64,000 nucleotides of DNA, from positions 372,001-436,000 of the forward strand of contig NZ_QOIM01000042.1 of NCBI RefSeq assembly GCF_003323735.1, read 5' to 3'. The translations under genes were made by a program, and so were the position numbers. Numbering within the stretch: the stretch's first letter is position 1; each line of letters opens with the position of its first letter. The notes beneath the pieces are model-generated. The model was not told where the DNA came from and did no database searches. It saw nothing but the letters and a program-made list of their open reading frames with translations. This DNA is from Streptomyces reniochalinae. Lineage in GTDB: Bacteria; Actinomycetota; Actinomycetes; Streptomycetales; Streptomycetaceae. Shown in pieces: positions 9,500 to 19,198 of this stretch.

Positions 9500-10621
9500 G
9501 TGACGGCGACCGGGGCGGGGAACGGGCGGACGAGCGCGGCGGCAAATGGCGCGGGGGCCGGGGAGGCGGTGCGGCCCGGCGGCGGGGACGAACTGGCCGA
9601 GGCCCTCGCCGAGGTGCTGAGCGGAGCACGGGCGTGCGGCGGACTCCTCCACCGGGCGGTGCTCGCGCCTCCGTGGGGCGTACGCGTCCAGGACGGCGCA
9701 CCGCTGGCGGTCGCCTCCCTGGTGCGCGGCGAGGGCTGGGTCCTCCCCTCCGGCACACCGGAACCGGACCCGGGGCCGAGCACGAGCCCGGGGCCGGCAC
9801 CGGCCCCGGCCCCGGAGCCGGGGCCGGCACCCGTGCCGGAGCCGATACCGCTCGCGCCCGGCGACGTGGCGGTACTGCGCGGGCCCGCCCCCTACGTGCT
9901 CGCCGACGACCCGGCGACCCGGCCTGATCTGCTGATCCAGCCCGGTGACTGCTGCACCACCGTGGACGGCGTCGACCTGTGCGAGGAGATCGCCCTCGGG
10001 GTCCGCACCTACGGCCGCGACCCCGAGGCCCCCACCGTCCTGCTGAGCGGCGGCTACCAGCTGCACGGCGACCTGAGCGGCCGGCTGCTGGACGCGCTGC
10101 CGCCGGTGCTGGTGCTGCGCGACACCGAGTGGGACGCGGGGTTGCTGGCGCTCGTCGAACAGGAGATCGTCAGGGACGCGCCCGGCCAGCAGATGGTGCT
10201 CGACCGGGTGCTCGACCTGCTGCTGGTGTCGGTGCTGCGGGCGTGGTTCGCCCGCCCCGAGGCGGACGCGCCCGCCTGGTACCGCGCCCAGAGCGATCCC
10301 GTGGTCGGCGTCGCGCTGCGGCTGCTGCGCGAACAGCCGGGGCACGGCTGGACGGTGGCCTCGCTGGCCGCCCAGGCCGGGGTCTCCCGCGCGAGCCTCG
10401 CCCGGCGGTTCACCGAACTGCTGGGCGAGCCGCCCATGTCCTACCTCGCGCGGCGGCGCATCGACCTGGCCGCACGGCTGCTGCGGGAGCCGGGGGCCAC
10501 GCTGGGAGCCGTCGCCCGCCGGGTGGGCTACGCGGACGGCTTCGCGCTCAGCGCCGCCTTCAAACGCGTGCGCGGGGTCAGCCCCGCCGAGTACCGCGCG
10601 GGGCGGCCCGTCCGAGCCTGA
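9500..10621 (+). CDS. AraC-family regulator with cupin-type N-terminal domain
   Basis: 373-residue regulator. The N-terminal half is the cupin-like sensing domain (LHRAVLAPPWGVRVQDGAPLAVASLVRGEGWVLPSG ... LAPGDVAVLRGPAPYVLADDP) seen in regulators of oxidoreductase genes. The C-terminal 100 residues hold two helix-turn-helix units (WTVASLAAQAGVSRASLARRF and LGAVARRVGYADGFALSAAFKR). A Pro/Ala/Gly/Glu low-complexity insertion of about 30 residues (near 86-115) splits the sensor domain. TAAGCT lies 6 bases before the GTG start, which suggests a leaderless mRNA. The likely targets are the divergent cupin gene and itself. Confidence 0.87.
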   Translation: MTATGAGNGRTSAAANGAGAGEAVRPGGGDELAEALAEVLSGARACGGLLHRAVLAPPWGVRVQDGAPLAVASLVRGEGWVLPSGTPEPDPGPSTSPGPAPAPAPEPGPAPVPEPIPLAPGDVAVLRGPAPYVLADDPATRPDLLIQPGDCCTTVDGVDLCEEIALGVRTYGRDPEAPTVLLSGGYQLHGDLSGRLLDALPPVLVLRDTEWDAGLLALVEQEIVRDAPGQQMVLDRVLDLLLVSVLRAWFARPEADAPAWYRAQSDPVVGVALRLLREQPGHGWTVASLAAQAGVSRASLARRFTELLGEPPMSYLARRRIDLAARLLREPGATLGAVARRVGYADGFALSAAFKRVRGVSPAEYRAGRPVRA

Positions 10622-10680
10622 GACGGCGTGCGCGCGCCTCCCGCGGACAGGATGTCGGTGCCGGCAGGCATGCTGCGCGT

Positions 10681-11394
10681 ATGTACCAGGAGAGGGCTTC
10701 TCGGGTGCCGGGAGCCGTGGCGTGGTCCCGCGCCGCGGCCGCGCCCGGCACGAGCGGGCGGGTGCTGCCCGACGGCTGCATGGACCTGCTGTTGTGGAAC
10801 GGCGAACTGGTGGTCGCGGGCCCCGACACCCGCGCGTACACGACCACGGAGCGCCGGGGACTGCCGGTGTACGGGGTGCGCCTGGCGCCGGGGACGGGCC
10901 CGCGCGTCTTCGGCGTACGCGCCTGGGAGCTGTGCGACCAGCGGGTGCCGCTCCAGGCGCTGTGGCCGGACCGCCAGGTGCGCGGGCTCCGCGAACGCGT
11001 CGCGCACGCCGCCGACCCGCTGGCCGCGCTGGAACAGGTCGCCGCCGAAGCGCCGGCCGCGGGCGCGTACGAGGCCGCCGGCCCGCGGGCCGCCGCGCTG
11101 ACGGAGACGGTCGCCGCCCTGTTGCGTCGCGGCGCCGGCGTCGCCCGGACCGCCGGACACGTCGGCCTGAGCGAGCGTCAGCTGCACCGCCGCTGCCGGG
11201 ACGCCTTCGGCTACGGACCCAAGACGCTGGCACGGGTGCTGCGCTTGCAGCGGGCGCTGCGCGCGGCCGGTTCCGGGCTGCCCCTCGCCGAGACCGCCGC
11301 GCGGGCCGGCTACGCCGACCAGGCGCACCTCACCCGCGAGGTGCGCGCCCTCACGGGTTTGACACCCGCGAAGCTCCTGCGCACCGCGGACTAG
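10681..11394 (+). CDS. AraC-family regulator with DUF6597-like N-terminus
   Basis: 237-residue regulator. The N-terminal region carries GRVLPDGCMDLLLWNGELVVAGPDTRAY, a signature of the DUF6597/AraC class. The C-terminal AraC domain has VARTAGHVGLSERQLHRRCRDAFGYGPKTLARVLRLQRAL and LAETAARAGYADQAHLTREV. The ATG at 10681 is preceded by CATGCT at 6 bases, so the message may be leaderless. It overlaps the convergent VOC gene by 4 bp at the 3' end (the two stops share 11391-11394). That pairing suggests a joint role, but no ligand can be inferred. Confidence 0.85.
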   Translation: MYQERASRVPGAVAWSRAAAAPGTSGRVLPDGCMDLLLWNGELVVAGPDTRAYTTTERRGLPVYGVRLAPGTGPRVFGVRAWELCDQRVPLQALWPDRQVRGLRERVAHAADPLAALEQVAAEAPAAGAYEAAGPRAAALTETVAALLRRGAGVARTAGHVGLSERQLHRRCRDAFGYGPKTLARVLRLQRALRAAGSGLPLAETAARAGYADQAHLTREVRALTGLTPAKLLRTAD

Positions 11395-11783
11395 TTGCTT
11401 GCGAACAGGTCGATGCCGTTGCCGTCCGGGTCCAGCACGACGGCGTAGCGCTGTCCCCAGAAGGCGTCCCACGGTGCGTGGCGGCCCTCGTATCCGGCGT
11501 CCGTCAGCTCGCCGTACACCGTGTCGACCTCGGCGGGGGAGTCGCACGCGAACGCGAGCCCGACGCGTGAGGCCCCGTGCGGCGGTGCGCTCCAGTCGCT
11601 GTCGAACGAGCGGACCATCTCCTCCGTGTCCCACGCCAGCCGCAGCCCGCCGGGCCCGGCGGCCTCCACATGCGCTTCCGTGTCCGCGTCCGCGGGAATG
11701 TCGAGACCCAGTCGCCGGTAGAAGGCCAGCGAGGCGGCCATGTCCGCGGTGACGATGCCGATCAGGTCGAGTCGAGGTGTCAT
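11391..11783 (-). CDS. VOC (glyoxalase/bleomycin-resistance fold) protein
   Basis: 130 residues with the two beta-alpha-beta-beta-beta modules of the VOC superfamily: IGIVTADMAASLAFYRRLGLDIP at the N-terminus and VGLAFACDSPAEVDTVYGELTDAGYEG ... YAVVLDPDGNGIDLFA in the second half. The expected metal ligands are only partly present, so it may bind a ligand without catalysis. TAGCGT sits 6 bases before the ATG, pointing to a leaderless mRNA. It converges with the AraC gene, with a 4-bp overlap. Confidence 0.82.
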   Translation of the reverse strand: MTPRLDLIGIVTADMAASLAFYRRLGLDIPADADTEAHVEAAGPGGLRLAWDTEEMVRSFDSDWSAPPHGASRVGLAFACDSPAEVDTVYGELTDAGYEGRHAPWDAFWGQRYAVVLDPDGNGIDLFASN

Positions 11784-11859
11784 ACGCGCACGCTAGGCGC
11801 GGGGCGGGCGCGGTCTCTTGAACGAATCGGACGCCCTCGCGCGGAACCTGGGACCGACC

Positions 11860-11887
11860 TTGAAAGCGGCCCTCCGGGGCTTACCGT
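11860..11887 (+). promoter_or_regulatory. promoter of cutA (leaderless)
   Basis: TTGAAA (11860-11865), a 16-bp spacer and TACCGT (11882-11887) form a housekeeping-type promoter. The initiating base would fall at the ATG at 11894. Confidence 0.5.
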
Positions 11888-11893
11888 GGCGGC

Positions 11894-12235
11894 ATGGCTG
11901 AGGCATTGAGCGTGTTGACGACCGTGGGATCGCAGGAGGAGGCGCGGGCGCTGGCGGCGGGTGCCGTGGAGCGACGGGTCGCGGCGTGTGCGCAGATCAG
12001 CGGCGCCGTCACCTCCGTGTACCGGTGGGAGGGCGCGGTGCAGACCGACCCGGAGTGGCAGGTGCTGTTCAAGACCGCCGCCGGCTCCTACGACGCACTG
12101 GAGACCTACCTGAACGAGGCCCACCCGTACGACGTCCCGGAGATCATCGCCACCCCGATCGTGCGCGGCAGCGCCGCGTACCTGGAGTGGGTCCGCCAGG
12201 AGACGCAGCAGACGCAGGAGACCCAGGGAGCTTAG
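11894..12235 (+). CDS. cutA: CutA-like divalent-cation tolerance protein
   Basis: 113-residue trimeric, ferredoxin-like signal-protein relative of PII. It shows the family hallmarks [50 protein letters not shown] and [13 protein letters not shown]. The extreme C-terminus is Gln-rich ([12 protein letters not shown]). In enteric bacteria it is linked to copper tolerance; elsewhere its role is unclear. It lies 29 bp before dgt in the same direction. Both genes have TACCGT exactly 6 bases before the start, so each may have its own leaderless promoter. Confidence 0.9.
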   Translation: MAEALSVLTTVGSQEEARALAAGAVERRVAACAQISGAVTSVYRWEGAVQTDPEWQVLFKTAAGSYDALETYLNEAHPYDVPEIIATPIVRGSAAYLEWVRQETQQTQETQGA

Positions 12236-12264
12236 GAGGCCCGCCCTCCGGTTACCGTCGGCGT

Positions 12265-13599
12265 ATGCGCCCCACGTACGGCACACCCGCAGCGGAGGGC
12301 CCCGGCACCCGCCAGGGGCCGAGGTACACGCCGTCGGACATCGCGCGCTGGGTGCCCGAGCCGGACAAGCGCCCGGGGCGTACGGCGTTCCAGCGGGACC
12401 GCGCCCGGGTGCTGCACTCGGCGGCGCTGCGCCGTCTCGCGGGCAAGACGCAGGTCGTCGCGCCCGAGACCGCGGCACCTTCCTGGGACGCGTCGCCACG
12501 CACCCGGCTGACGCACTCCCTCGAATGCGCCCAGGTCGGCCGCGAGCTGGGCGCCTCGCTGGGCTGCGACCCGGATCTGGTGGAGACCGCGTGTCTGGCA
12601 CACGACCTGGGGCACCCCCCGTTCGGGCACAACGGCGAGGCCGTCCTCGACGAGATCGCCGCGCCGGCGGGCGGTTTCGAGGGGAACGCACAGTCGCTGC
12701 GGCTGCTGACCCGGCTGGAGCCCAAGCGGTTCTCCGCCGAACCCGACGGGCAGGCGCCCGTGGGGCTGAACCTGACGCGGGCCGCGCTGGACGCCGCGAC
12801 GAAGTACCCGTGGCGCCGGGGCGCGCATCCGGCGGACCCGGCGTCGGGCAAGTTCGGGGTCTACGACGACGACCTGCCGGTCTTCCGCTGGCTGCGCGAG
12901 GGCGCGCCCCCGGGCCGCACCTGCTTCGAGGCGCAGGTCATGGACTGGTCGGACGATGTGGCCTACTCGGTGCACGACCTGGAGGACGGCATCAGGGCGG
13001 GGCACCTTCAGCCGCGGTCGCTGCGTTCGGGGCCGGAGCGCGGTGACGTGTTCGCCTGCGCCGCCGCACGCTACGCGCCGGGCGCGGACGAGGCGGAGCT
13101 GGCCGAGGCGCTGGACCGGCTGCTCGCCCAGGAGTGGTGGCCGCACGAGCACGACGGCACGGCCCTGGCGCAGGCCAGGCTCAAGGACGCGACCAGCCAG
13201 CTGATCGGCCGCTTCGCCCTGGCCGCCGAGGCGGCGACCCGCGCCGCCTACGGTTCCGGGCCGCTGACCCGGTACGGGGCCGAGCTGATCGTGCCGGGGC
13301 CCGCCCGGCTGGAGTGCGCGGTCCTCAAGGCGGTCGCCGACTGCCACGTGATGCAGCGTCCGGAGCTGGAGCGGCTGCGCGTGGAGCAGCGCGCCGTCCT
13401 CCGCGAGCTGGCCGAGGTCCTGCTGGCGCGCGCGCCCGAGGGGCTGGACGCGCAGTACGCGGACCTCTACGAGGAGGCGTCCGGCGCCGAGGGGGTGGCG
13501 GCGGCGCGGCTGCGCGTGGTCGTCGACCAGATCTCCACACTCACCGACGCGGCCGCCCGCTCCCTCCACCAGGTGATGACAGCGGGTACGGGGAGGTGA
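12265..13599 (+). CDS. dgt: deoxyguanosinetriphosphate triphosphohydrolase-like protein
   Basis: HD-domain dNTPase that hydrolyses dNTPs to nucleoside and triphosphate, helping control dNTP pools. The 444-residue protein has [15 protein letters not shown] (metal-ligand His84) and the HD pair in [15 protein letters not shown] (His113-Asp114), with a later metal Asp in [17 protein letters not shown]. The length and C-terminal antiviral-type domain match actinobacterial Dgt-like proteins. TACCGT precedes the ATG by 6 bases. The gene lies upstream of dnaG, as in other Streptomyces chromosomes, and so in a DNA-metabolism neighbourhood. Confidence 0.92.
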   Translation: MRPTYGTPAAEGPGTRQGPRYTPSDIARWVPEPDKRPGRTAFQRDRARVLHSAALRRLAGKTQVVAPETAAPSWDASPRTRLTHSLECAQVGRELGASLGCDPDLVETACLAHDLGHPPFGHNGEAVLDEIAAPAGGFEGNAQSLRLLTRLEPKRFSAEPDGQAPVGLNLTRAALDAATKYPWRRGAHPADPASGKFGVYDDDLPVFRWLREGAPPGRTCFEAQVMDWSDDVAYSVHDLEDGIRAGHLQPRSLRSGPERGDVFACAAARYAPGADEAELAEALDRLLAQEWWPHEHDGTALAQARLKDATSQLIGRFALAAEAATRAAYGSGPLTRYGAELIVPGPARLECAVLKAVADCHVMQRPELERLRVEQRAVLRELAEVLLARAPEGLDAQYADLYEEASGAEGVAAARLRVVVDQISTLTDAAARSLHQVMTAGTGR

Positions 13600-13779
13600 C
13601 GGTGAGCGAACGGTGCGGAACCCGCCACGGTGCCCGCACGTCCCTTACGCACCCCTGCCTCTTCCCGCGCATGGTGCGATGAGGGACGCTCACGGTGAAC
13701 GCTCGCAGGTGAACGACGGGGGACGACAGCACGGCCCGCGGGGGCCGGCTCTCCAAGGGGATTCGAGGAGGAGCTTCAA

Positions 13780-15045
13780 GTGGTGGACGCACACCGTACG
13801 TTCGTCATCGTCGGCGGGGGGCTCACGGGGGCGAAAGCCGCCGAGGCCCTGCGCGCCGAGGGGTTCACGGGCCGCGTGATCCTGATCGGTGACGAGCGTG
13901 AGCATCCCTACGAGCGTCCCCCGCTCTCCAAGGGCTTCCTCACCGGTTCGGCCGAACGCGGCAGCGTCTTCGTGCACGAGCCGGCCTGGTACGCGGCGGC
14001 CGACATCGAGCTGCACCTGGGGCAGCCCGCCGTCCAGCTCGACCCGGAGAGCAGGGCGGTCAGGCTGGGCGACGGTACCCGCATCCACTACGACAAGCTG
14101 CTGCTGGCCACCGGGGCCGAGCCGCGCCGGCTGGAGATTCCCGGCACCGATCTGGCGGGCGTGCACCACCTGCGCCGTCTCGCGCACGCCGAGCGGCTGC
14201 GCGGGGTGCTGACGGCGCTCGGCCAGGAGAACGGCCACCTGGTGATCGCCGGGGCGGGCTGGATCGGTCTTGAGGTGGCGGCAGCGGCGCGCACGTACGG
14301 TGCGGAGGTCACCGTCATCGAGCCGGAGCCCACCCCGCTGCACTCGGTGCTCGGCCCGGAGCTGGGGGCGCTCTTCGCCGACCTGCACCGCGAGAAGGGC
14401 GTCAGGTTCCACTTCGGCGCCCGGCTCACCCGGATCGCGGGCGTGGACGGAATGGTGCAGTCGGTGTACACCGACGACGGTGACGAGCACCCCGCGCACG
14501 ACGTCGTCGCCGCCATCGGGGCCGCGCCCCGCACGGCGCTGGCCGAGGCGGCGGGCCTGGAGACGGCCCCGGGTCCCGGCGGTGGCATCGCGGTGGACGC
14601 CTCGCTGCGCACCAGCGACCCGGACGTCTTCGTGGCAGGTGACGCCGCCGCCGTGCGGCATCCGCTGCTGGGCAGGCGGCTGCGGGTCGAGCACTGGGCC
14701 AACGCGCTGAACGGCGGCCCGGCCGCCGCCCGCGCGATGCTCGGCAAGGACGTGTCCTACGACCGGGTGCCCTACTTCTTCTCCGACCAGTACGAGCTGG
14801 GCATGGAGTACTCCGGTTACGCGCCGCCGGGCTCCTACGACCAGGTGGTGTGCCGGGGCGACGTGGGCAAGCGGGAGTTCGTCGCCTTCTGGCTGAGCGA
14901 GGGCCGGGTGCTGGCGGGGATGAACGTCAACGTCTGGGACGTGACGGGCCCCGTGCAAGACCTGATCCGTTCGGGTGCGGAGGTGGACGCGGAGGCGCTG
15001 GCGGACCCCGGCGTGCCGCTGGAGTCGCTGGGCGCCACGGCGTGA
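13780..15045 (+). CDS. FAD-dependent pyridine nucleotide-disulfide oxidoreductase (ferredoxin-reductase type)
   Basis: 421-residue flavoprotein. The FAD dinucleotide fold is VIVGGGLTGAKAAEALR at the N-terminus, the NAD(P)H-binding fold is VIAGAGWIGLEVAAAAR near residue 150, and the FAD-ribityl motif DVFVAGDAAAV lies near 290. The C-terminal reductase domain ends in FWLSEGRVLAGMNVNVWDV. This layout fits reductases that feed electrons to ferredoxins of oxygenases or P450s; no CxxC redox pair is present. The GTG start at 13780 has GAGGAGGAG about 8 bases upstream. No ferredoxin or oxygenase gene is adjacent. The 180 bp before it shows no other gene. Confidence 0.9.
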   Translation: MVDAHRTFVIVGGGLTGAKAAEALRAEGFTGRVILIGDEREHPYERPPLSKGFLTGSAERGSVFVHEPAWYAAADIELHLGQPAVQLDPESRAVRLGDGTRIHYDKLLLATGAEPRRLEIPGTDLAGVHHLRRLAHAERLRGVLTALGQENGHLVIAGAGWIGLEVAAAARTYGAEVTVIEPEPTPLHSVLGPELGALFADLHREKGVRFHFGARLTRIAGVDGMVQSVYTDDGDEHPAHDVVAAIGAAPRTALAEAAGLETAPGPGGGIAVDASLRTSDPDVFVAGDAAAVRHPLLGRRLRVEHWANALNGGPAAARAMLGKDVSYDRVPYFFSDQYELGMEYSGYAPPGSYDQVVCRGDVGKREFVAFWLSEGRVLAGMNVNVWDVTGPVQDLIRSGAEVDAEALADPGVPLESLGATA

Positions 15046-15158
15046 TGCCGGGGCGGCGCCTGGGGGATATGTTGCGGAAAGGAACGGGAGGCGGTGCCGG
15101 ACGGGGGCCCCGGCCCCTCGGCGTCGCCCCGCCGCGGCGAGCTAAGGACGAGTGAGCG

Positions 15159-16901
15159 ATGGCGAAGCAGACGGTGGCCGAGCAGTTCGTCGACACGCTG
15201 GTGCGGTCCGGCGTCGAACGCCTGTACGGAGTGGTGGGGGACAGCCTCAACCCGGTCGTGGACGCCATCCGGCGCAATCCGGCCATCGACTGGATCCAGG
15301 TCAGGCACGAGGAGGCCGCCGCCTTCGCCGCCGGGGCCGAGGCCCAGCTGAGCGGGAAGCTCACCGCGTGCGCCGGCTCCTGCGGCCCGGGCAACCTGCA
15401 CCTGATCAACGGCCTCTTCGACGCGCACCGCTCCATGGCACCCGTGCTGGCGCTGGCCTCGCACATCCCCAGCAGCGAGATCGGCACCCGTTTCTTCCAG
15501 GAGACCCACCCCGACCGGCTCTTCGTGGAGTGCAGCCACTACAGCGAGCTGATCTCCAGCGAGCAGCAGATGCCGCGGGTCCTCCAGACGGCCATCCAGC
15601 ACGCGGTGGGGCAGCAGGGCGTCAGCGTCGTCGCGCTCCCGGGCGACCTGGCCTCCCAGCCCGCGCCCGAGACGCCGGTGGAGCACGCGCTGGTCACCTC
15701 CCGGCCCACGGTGCGTCCCGGTGACGCGGAGATCGACGCGCTGGTGCGCATGATCGACGAGTCCGACAAGATCACCCTGTTCTGCGGCGCGGGCACCGCG
15801 GGCGCGCACGCGGAGGTCATGGAGTTCGCCGAGCGGATCAAGTCCCCGGTGGGGCACGCGCTGCGCGGCAAGGAGTGGATCCAGTACGACAACCCCTACG
15901 ACGTGGGGATGAGCGGACTGCTCGGATACGGCGCCGCCTACGAGGCCACCCACGAGTGCGATCTGCTGATCCTGCTGGGCACCGACTTCCCGTACAACGC
16001 GTTCCTGCCCAAGAACTGCAAGATCGTCCAGGTGGACGTGCGGCCCGAGCACCTCGGCCGCCGCACCCAGCTCGACCTCGCCGTGTGGGGCGACGTCCGC
16101 GAGACGCTGCGCTGTCTCACCCCGCGCGTGCCGCTCAAGACGAACCGCAAGTTCCTCGACCGGATGCTCAAGAAGCACGCCGAGGCGCTGGAAGGCGTCG
16201 TCAGCGCCTACACCCGCAAGGTCGACAAGCACACCCCGATCCACCCCGAGTACGTCGCCTCCCTGCTGGACGAGGAGGCCGCCGACGACGCCGTCTTCAC
16301 CGTGGACACGGGCATGTGCAACGTGTGGGCGGCCCGCTACATCACCCCGAACGGGCGGCGCCGGGTGATCGGCTCCTTCAGCCACGGGTCGATGGCCAAC
16401 GCCGTTCCGCAGGCCGTCGGGGCCCAGCTCCTCGACCGGGACCGCCAGGTCATCTCCATGTCGGGCGACGGCGGCTTCGCCATGCTGATGGGCGAGTTCC
16501 TCACGCTGGTGCAGTACGACCTGCCGGTCAAGGTGGTGCTGTTCAACAACTCCTCGCTGGGCATGGTCGAGCTGGAGATGATGGTGGACGGCATGCCGGC
16601 GTACGGGACGAACAACCGCAATCCGGACTTCGCGGCGCTCGCGCAGGCCGCGGGTGCCCACGCGGTCCGCGTCGAGAAGCCCAAGCACCTGCGGGGCGCC
16701 CTCAAGGACGTGCTCAAGCACAAGGGTCCGGCGCTGATCGACGTGGTCACCGACCCGCACGCCCTCTCGCTCCCGCCGAAGATCACCCGCGAACAGGTGA
16801 GCGGCTTCGCCCTCTCGGCGGGCAAGACGGTGCTGGACGGCGGTGTGGGCCGGATGGTCCAGATGGCCAGGTCCAACCTGCGCAACGTCCCGCGCCCCTG
16901 A
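15159..16901 (+). CDS. poxB: thiamine-diphosphate pyruvate oxidase/dehydrogenase (PoxB-like)
   Basis: 580-residue ThDP enzyme that decarboxylates pyruvate to acetate (quinone-linked) or acetyl phosphate. The N-terminal ThDP pyrimidine domain has the activating glutamate in RHEEAAAFAAGAEAQLSG. The middle FAD-type domain contains FCGAGTAGAHAEV. The C-terminal pyrophosphate domain carries MSGDGGFAMLMGEFLTLVQYDLPVKVVLFNN, the Mg-ThDP motif. It lacks the membrane-binding tail that I would expect in E. coli PoxB, and ends NLRNVPRP. It starts 113 bp after the FAD reductase and is closed by a strong terminator. Acetolactate synthase is a relative, but pairing with no small subunit argues against it. 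Confidence 0.85.
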   Translation: MAKQTVAEQFVDTLVRSGVERLYGVVGDSLNPVVDAIRRNPAIDWIQVRHEEAAAFAAGAEAQLSGKLTACAGSCGPGNLHLINGLFDAHRSMAPVLALASHIPSSEIGTRFFQETHPDRLFVECSHYSELISSEQQMPRVLQTAIQHAVGQQGVSVVALPGDLASQPAPETPVEHALVTSRPTVRPGDAEIDALVRMIDESDKITLFCGAGTAGAHAEVMEFAERIKSPVGHALRGKEWIQYDNPYDVGMSGLLGYGAAYEATHECDLLILLGTDFPYNAFLPKNCKIVQVDVRPEHLGRRTQLDLAVWGDVRETLRCLTPRVPLKTNRKFLDRMLKKHAEALEGVVSAYTRKVDKHTPIHPEYVASLLDEEAADDAVFTVDTGMCNVWAARYITPNGRRRVIGSFSHGSMANAVPQAVGAQLLDRDRQVISMSGDGGFAMLMGEFLTLVQYDLPVKVVLFNNSSLGMVELEMMVDGMPAYGTNNRNPDFAALAQAAGAHAVRVEKPKHLRGALKDVLKHKGPALIDVVTDPHALSLPPKITREQVSGFALSAGKTVLDGGVGRMVQMARSNLRNVPRP

Positions 16902-16912
16902 GCGGACCCCGG

Positions 16913-16944
16913 CCCGTGGGCGGGGCCGCGGCCCCGCCCACGGG
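16913..16944 (+). terminator. perfect 32-bp palindrome, terminator after poxB
   Basis: CCCGTGGGCGGGGCCG is followed directly by its exact reverse complement, 12 bases past the poxB stop. The central bases form the loop in practice. It insulates poxB from dnaG. Confidence 0.75.
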
Positions 16945-17029
16945 GCCTGACCGCGGCCCCGACCGGCGCGGTGGACGGTGGTCCTGACCACGGGGCGGGA
17001 CTGTCACCGGCGCGCCGTAGACTTGCCGC

Positions 17030-18943
17030 GTGGCTGGAAGGATCAACGACGAGGACGTGAAGGCGGTACGGGACGCGGTCCCGATCGACTCCGTCGTCTC
17101 CGAATACCTCCAGCTGCGCAACGCGGGCGGCGGCAACCTCAAGGGCCTGTGCCCCTTCCACGACGAGAAGTCCCCCTCCTTTCACGTCAGCCCGAGCAAG
17201 GGGTTCTACCACTGCTTCGGCTGCCAGGAGGGCGGGGACACCCTCGACTTCGTGATGAAGGTCGACCACCTGTCCTTCTCCGAGTCCGTCGAGCGGCTCG
17301 CGGCCCGCGCCGGCATCACCCTCCGCTACGAGGAGGGCGGCTACGGCCGCGCCTCGCAGCAGGGCGAGCGCACCCGGCTGGTCGAGGCCCACAAGATCGC
17401 CGCCCGGTTCTACGCCGAGCAGCTGGACGGGCCCGAGGCCGAGATCGCCCGCCGCTTCCTCGCGGAGCGCGGTTTCGACCAGGAGGCGGCCCGGCACTTC
17501 GGCATCGGCTACGCGCCGGCGGGCTGGGACCACCTGGTGCGGTATCTGCGCGGGCAGGGCTTCACCGACAAAGAGCTGACGCTCTCGGGGCTCGCCCAGG
17601 AGGCGCGCAACGGCCGCCCCATCGACCGCTTCCGCGGCCGGCTGATGTGGCCGATCCGCGACATCACGGGTGACGTGGTCGGCTTCGGCGCCCGCAAGCT
17701 GCGCGAGGACGACCAGGGGCCGAAGTACCTGAACACGCCCGAGACACCGATCTACCGCAAGTCCCAGGTGCTCTACGGCATCGACCTGGCGAAGCGGGAG
17801 ATCGCCAAGGCCAACCGCGCCGTGGTCGTCGAGGGCTACACGGACGTGATGGCCTGCCATCTGGCCGGGGTCACCACGGCCATCGCCACCTGCGGTACCG
17901 CCTTCGGCGGGGAGCACGTGAAGATTCTGCGCAGGGTGCTGATGGACAACGCGCAGTCGGAGGTCGTCTTCACCTTCGACGGCGACGCGGCGGGCCAGAA
18001 GGCGGCCCTGCGCGCTTTCGAGGACGACCAGAAGTTCGCAGCGCGCACCTGGATCGCGATCACGCCCGGCGGGATGGACCCGTGCGACCTGCGGCTGGCC
18101 GAGGGTGACGAGGCGGTCGCCAAGGTGGTCGAGGGCCGCACCCCGCTCTTCGACTTCGCGATGCGCTCGATCGTCGACCGGCACAACCTGGACACCGCGG
18201 AGGGCAGGTCGGCGGCGCTGGAGGAGGTCGCCCCCGTCGTCGTCCAGATCAAGGACCCCTCCATCCGGCGGGGTTACGCGGTGCGGCTGGCGGGCCTGCT
18301 GGGCATCGTGGACGAGGAGTTCGTCGTCCGCCGCGTCGCCCAGCTCGCCCGCTGGGCGCGCGAGCGCGGCCATGCCTCCCCGCGCGCCTCCCAGGGCGCC
18401 CGGCGGCACGAGGCCGCCGCCGTGCAGGCGCCGTTCGTGCCGCGCGGTCCGGCGCTGAACCTGCGCAGTCCGGCGCACCGGGTCGAGCGGGAGCTGCTGA
18501 AGCTGGCGCTCCAGCGTCCGGAGCTGGTCTCGCCCGCGTTCGACGCCTACGGAGCCGACGAGTTCACCGCGCCGCCCTACGCCGTGGTGCGGCAGGCGCT
18601 GGAGTCGGCGGGCGGCGCCGAGGCGGGGATCTCCGACAGCGGCTTCCTGGGCCGGGTGCGGGACGCGGCGCCGGACGACACCGTGCGGTCGCTGGTCACC
18701 GAGCTGGCCGTCGAGCCGCTGCGCAGCTCGCGCAGCCGCGATGTCGACGAGGCGTACGCGGGGGAGCAGTTGGTCGCCGTGCGCCGCGCCGCCGTGCTGG
18801 CCCGGATCGCCGAGCTGGAGGGCGCGGCGCGCCGCCTGGAGGCCCGTGGGGAGTACGAGCGGTCCGCGGGGGTGCGCCAGCAGATCTGGACGCTCCAGCA
18901 GTACGGCACGGCGCTGCGTGAGCGGGGGGCGGCGGCGCTCTGA
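17030..18943 (+). CDS. dnaG: DNA primase
   Basis: Makes RNA primers for replication together with DnaB helicase. The 637-residue protein has an N-terminal zinc finger with Cys41, His44, Cys62 and Cys65 (CPFHDEKSPSFH ... YHCFGC). The catalytic core includes EARNGRPIDRFRGRLMWPIRD. The TOPRIM motifs are VVVEGYTDVMA (metal Glu) and FTFDGDAAGQKA (DxD). A C-terminal helicase-binding domain of low similarity follows. The GTG at 17030 has TAGACT 6 bases upstream and no ribosome-binding site, so the message is probably leaderless. dgt upstream and the hrdA-like gene downstream match the classical Streptomyces order. Confidence 0.96.
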   Translation: MAGRINDEDVKAVRDAVPIDSVVSEYLQLRNAGGGNLKGLCPFHDEKSPSFHVSPSKGFYHCFGCQEGGDTLDFVMKVDHLSFSESVERLAARAGITLRYEEGGYGRASQQGERTRLVEAHKIAARFYAEQLDGPEAEIARRFLAERGFDQEAARHFGIGYAPAGWDHLVRYLRGQGFTDKELTLSGLAQEARNGRPIDRFRGRLMWPIRDITGDVVGFGARKLREDDQGPKYLNTPETPIYRKSQVLYGIDLAKREIAKANRAVVVEGYTDVMACHLAGVTTAIATCGTAFGGEHVKILRRVLMDNAQSEVVFTFDGDAAGQKAALRAFEDDQKFAARTWIAITPGGMDPCDLRLAEGDEAVAKVVEGRTPLFDFAMRSIVDRHNLDTAEGRSAALEEVAPVVVQIKDPSIRRGYAVRLAGLLGIVDEEFVVRRVAQLARWARERGHASPRASQGARRHEAAAVQAPFVPRGPALNLRSPAHRVERELLKLALQRPELVSPAFDAYGADEFTAPPYAVVRQALESAGGAEAGISDSGFLGRVRDAAPDDTVRSLVTELAVEPLRSSRSRDVDEAYAGEQLVAVRRAAVLARIAELEGAARRLEARGEYERSAGVRQQIWTLQQYGTALRERGAAAL

Positions 18944-18986
18944 CCCGCTGACGGCGCGGCCATGGGGGCGGGCGTAGGGGCAGGCC

Positions 18987-19011
18987 CCCGGGTCCCAGGT
19001 CCGGACCCGGG
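18987..19011 (+). terminator. stem-loop terminator after dnaG
   Basis: CCCGGGTCC (18987-18995) pairs with GGACCCGGG (19003-19011) around a 7-base loop, 43 bases beyond the dnaG stop. Confidence 0.6.
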
Positions 19012-19020
19012 CAGGGTCCA

Positions 19021-19044
19021 GACGCAGACGCAGACGCAGACGCA
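19021..19044. repeat. hexanucleotide tandem repeat
   Basis: GACGCA is repeated four times without error in the 255-bp non-coding gap between dnaG and the sigma-factor gene. It is a candidate slippage site. The rest of the gap contains the dnaG terminator and the sigma-gene promoter region. Confidence 0.7.
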
Positions 19045-19198
19045 GGAGCGGAGCCCCGGGTTCCGTCCCATCGGTGCGTCTGCGCCTCCCGCGCCCCGTC
19101 CGTGTGTAGTGGGTCGTGCGCTGTGGGTCACATTCGGCGGAAAAACTGTGCGCACGCCCCTCGTGGCCGGGCTGTGTCCTGCCCCACACTGGTGAGCG

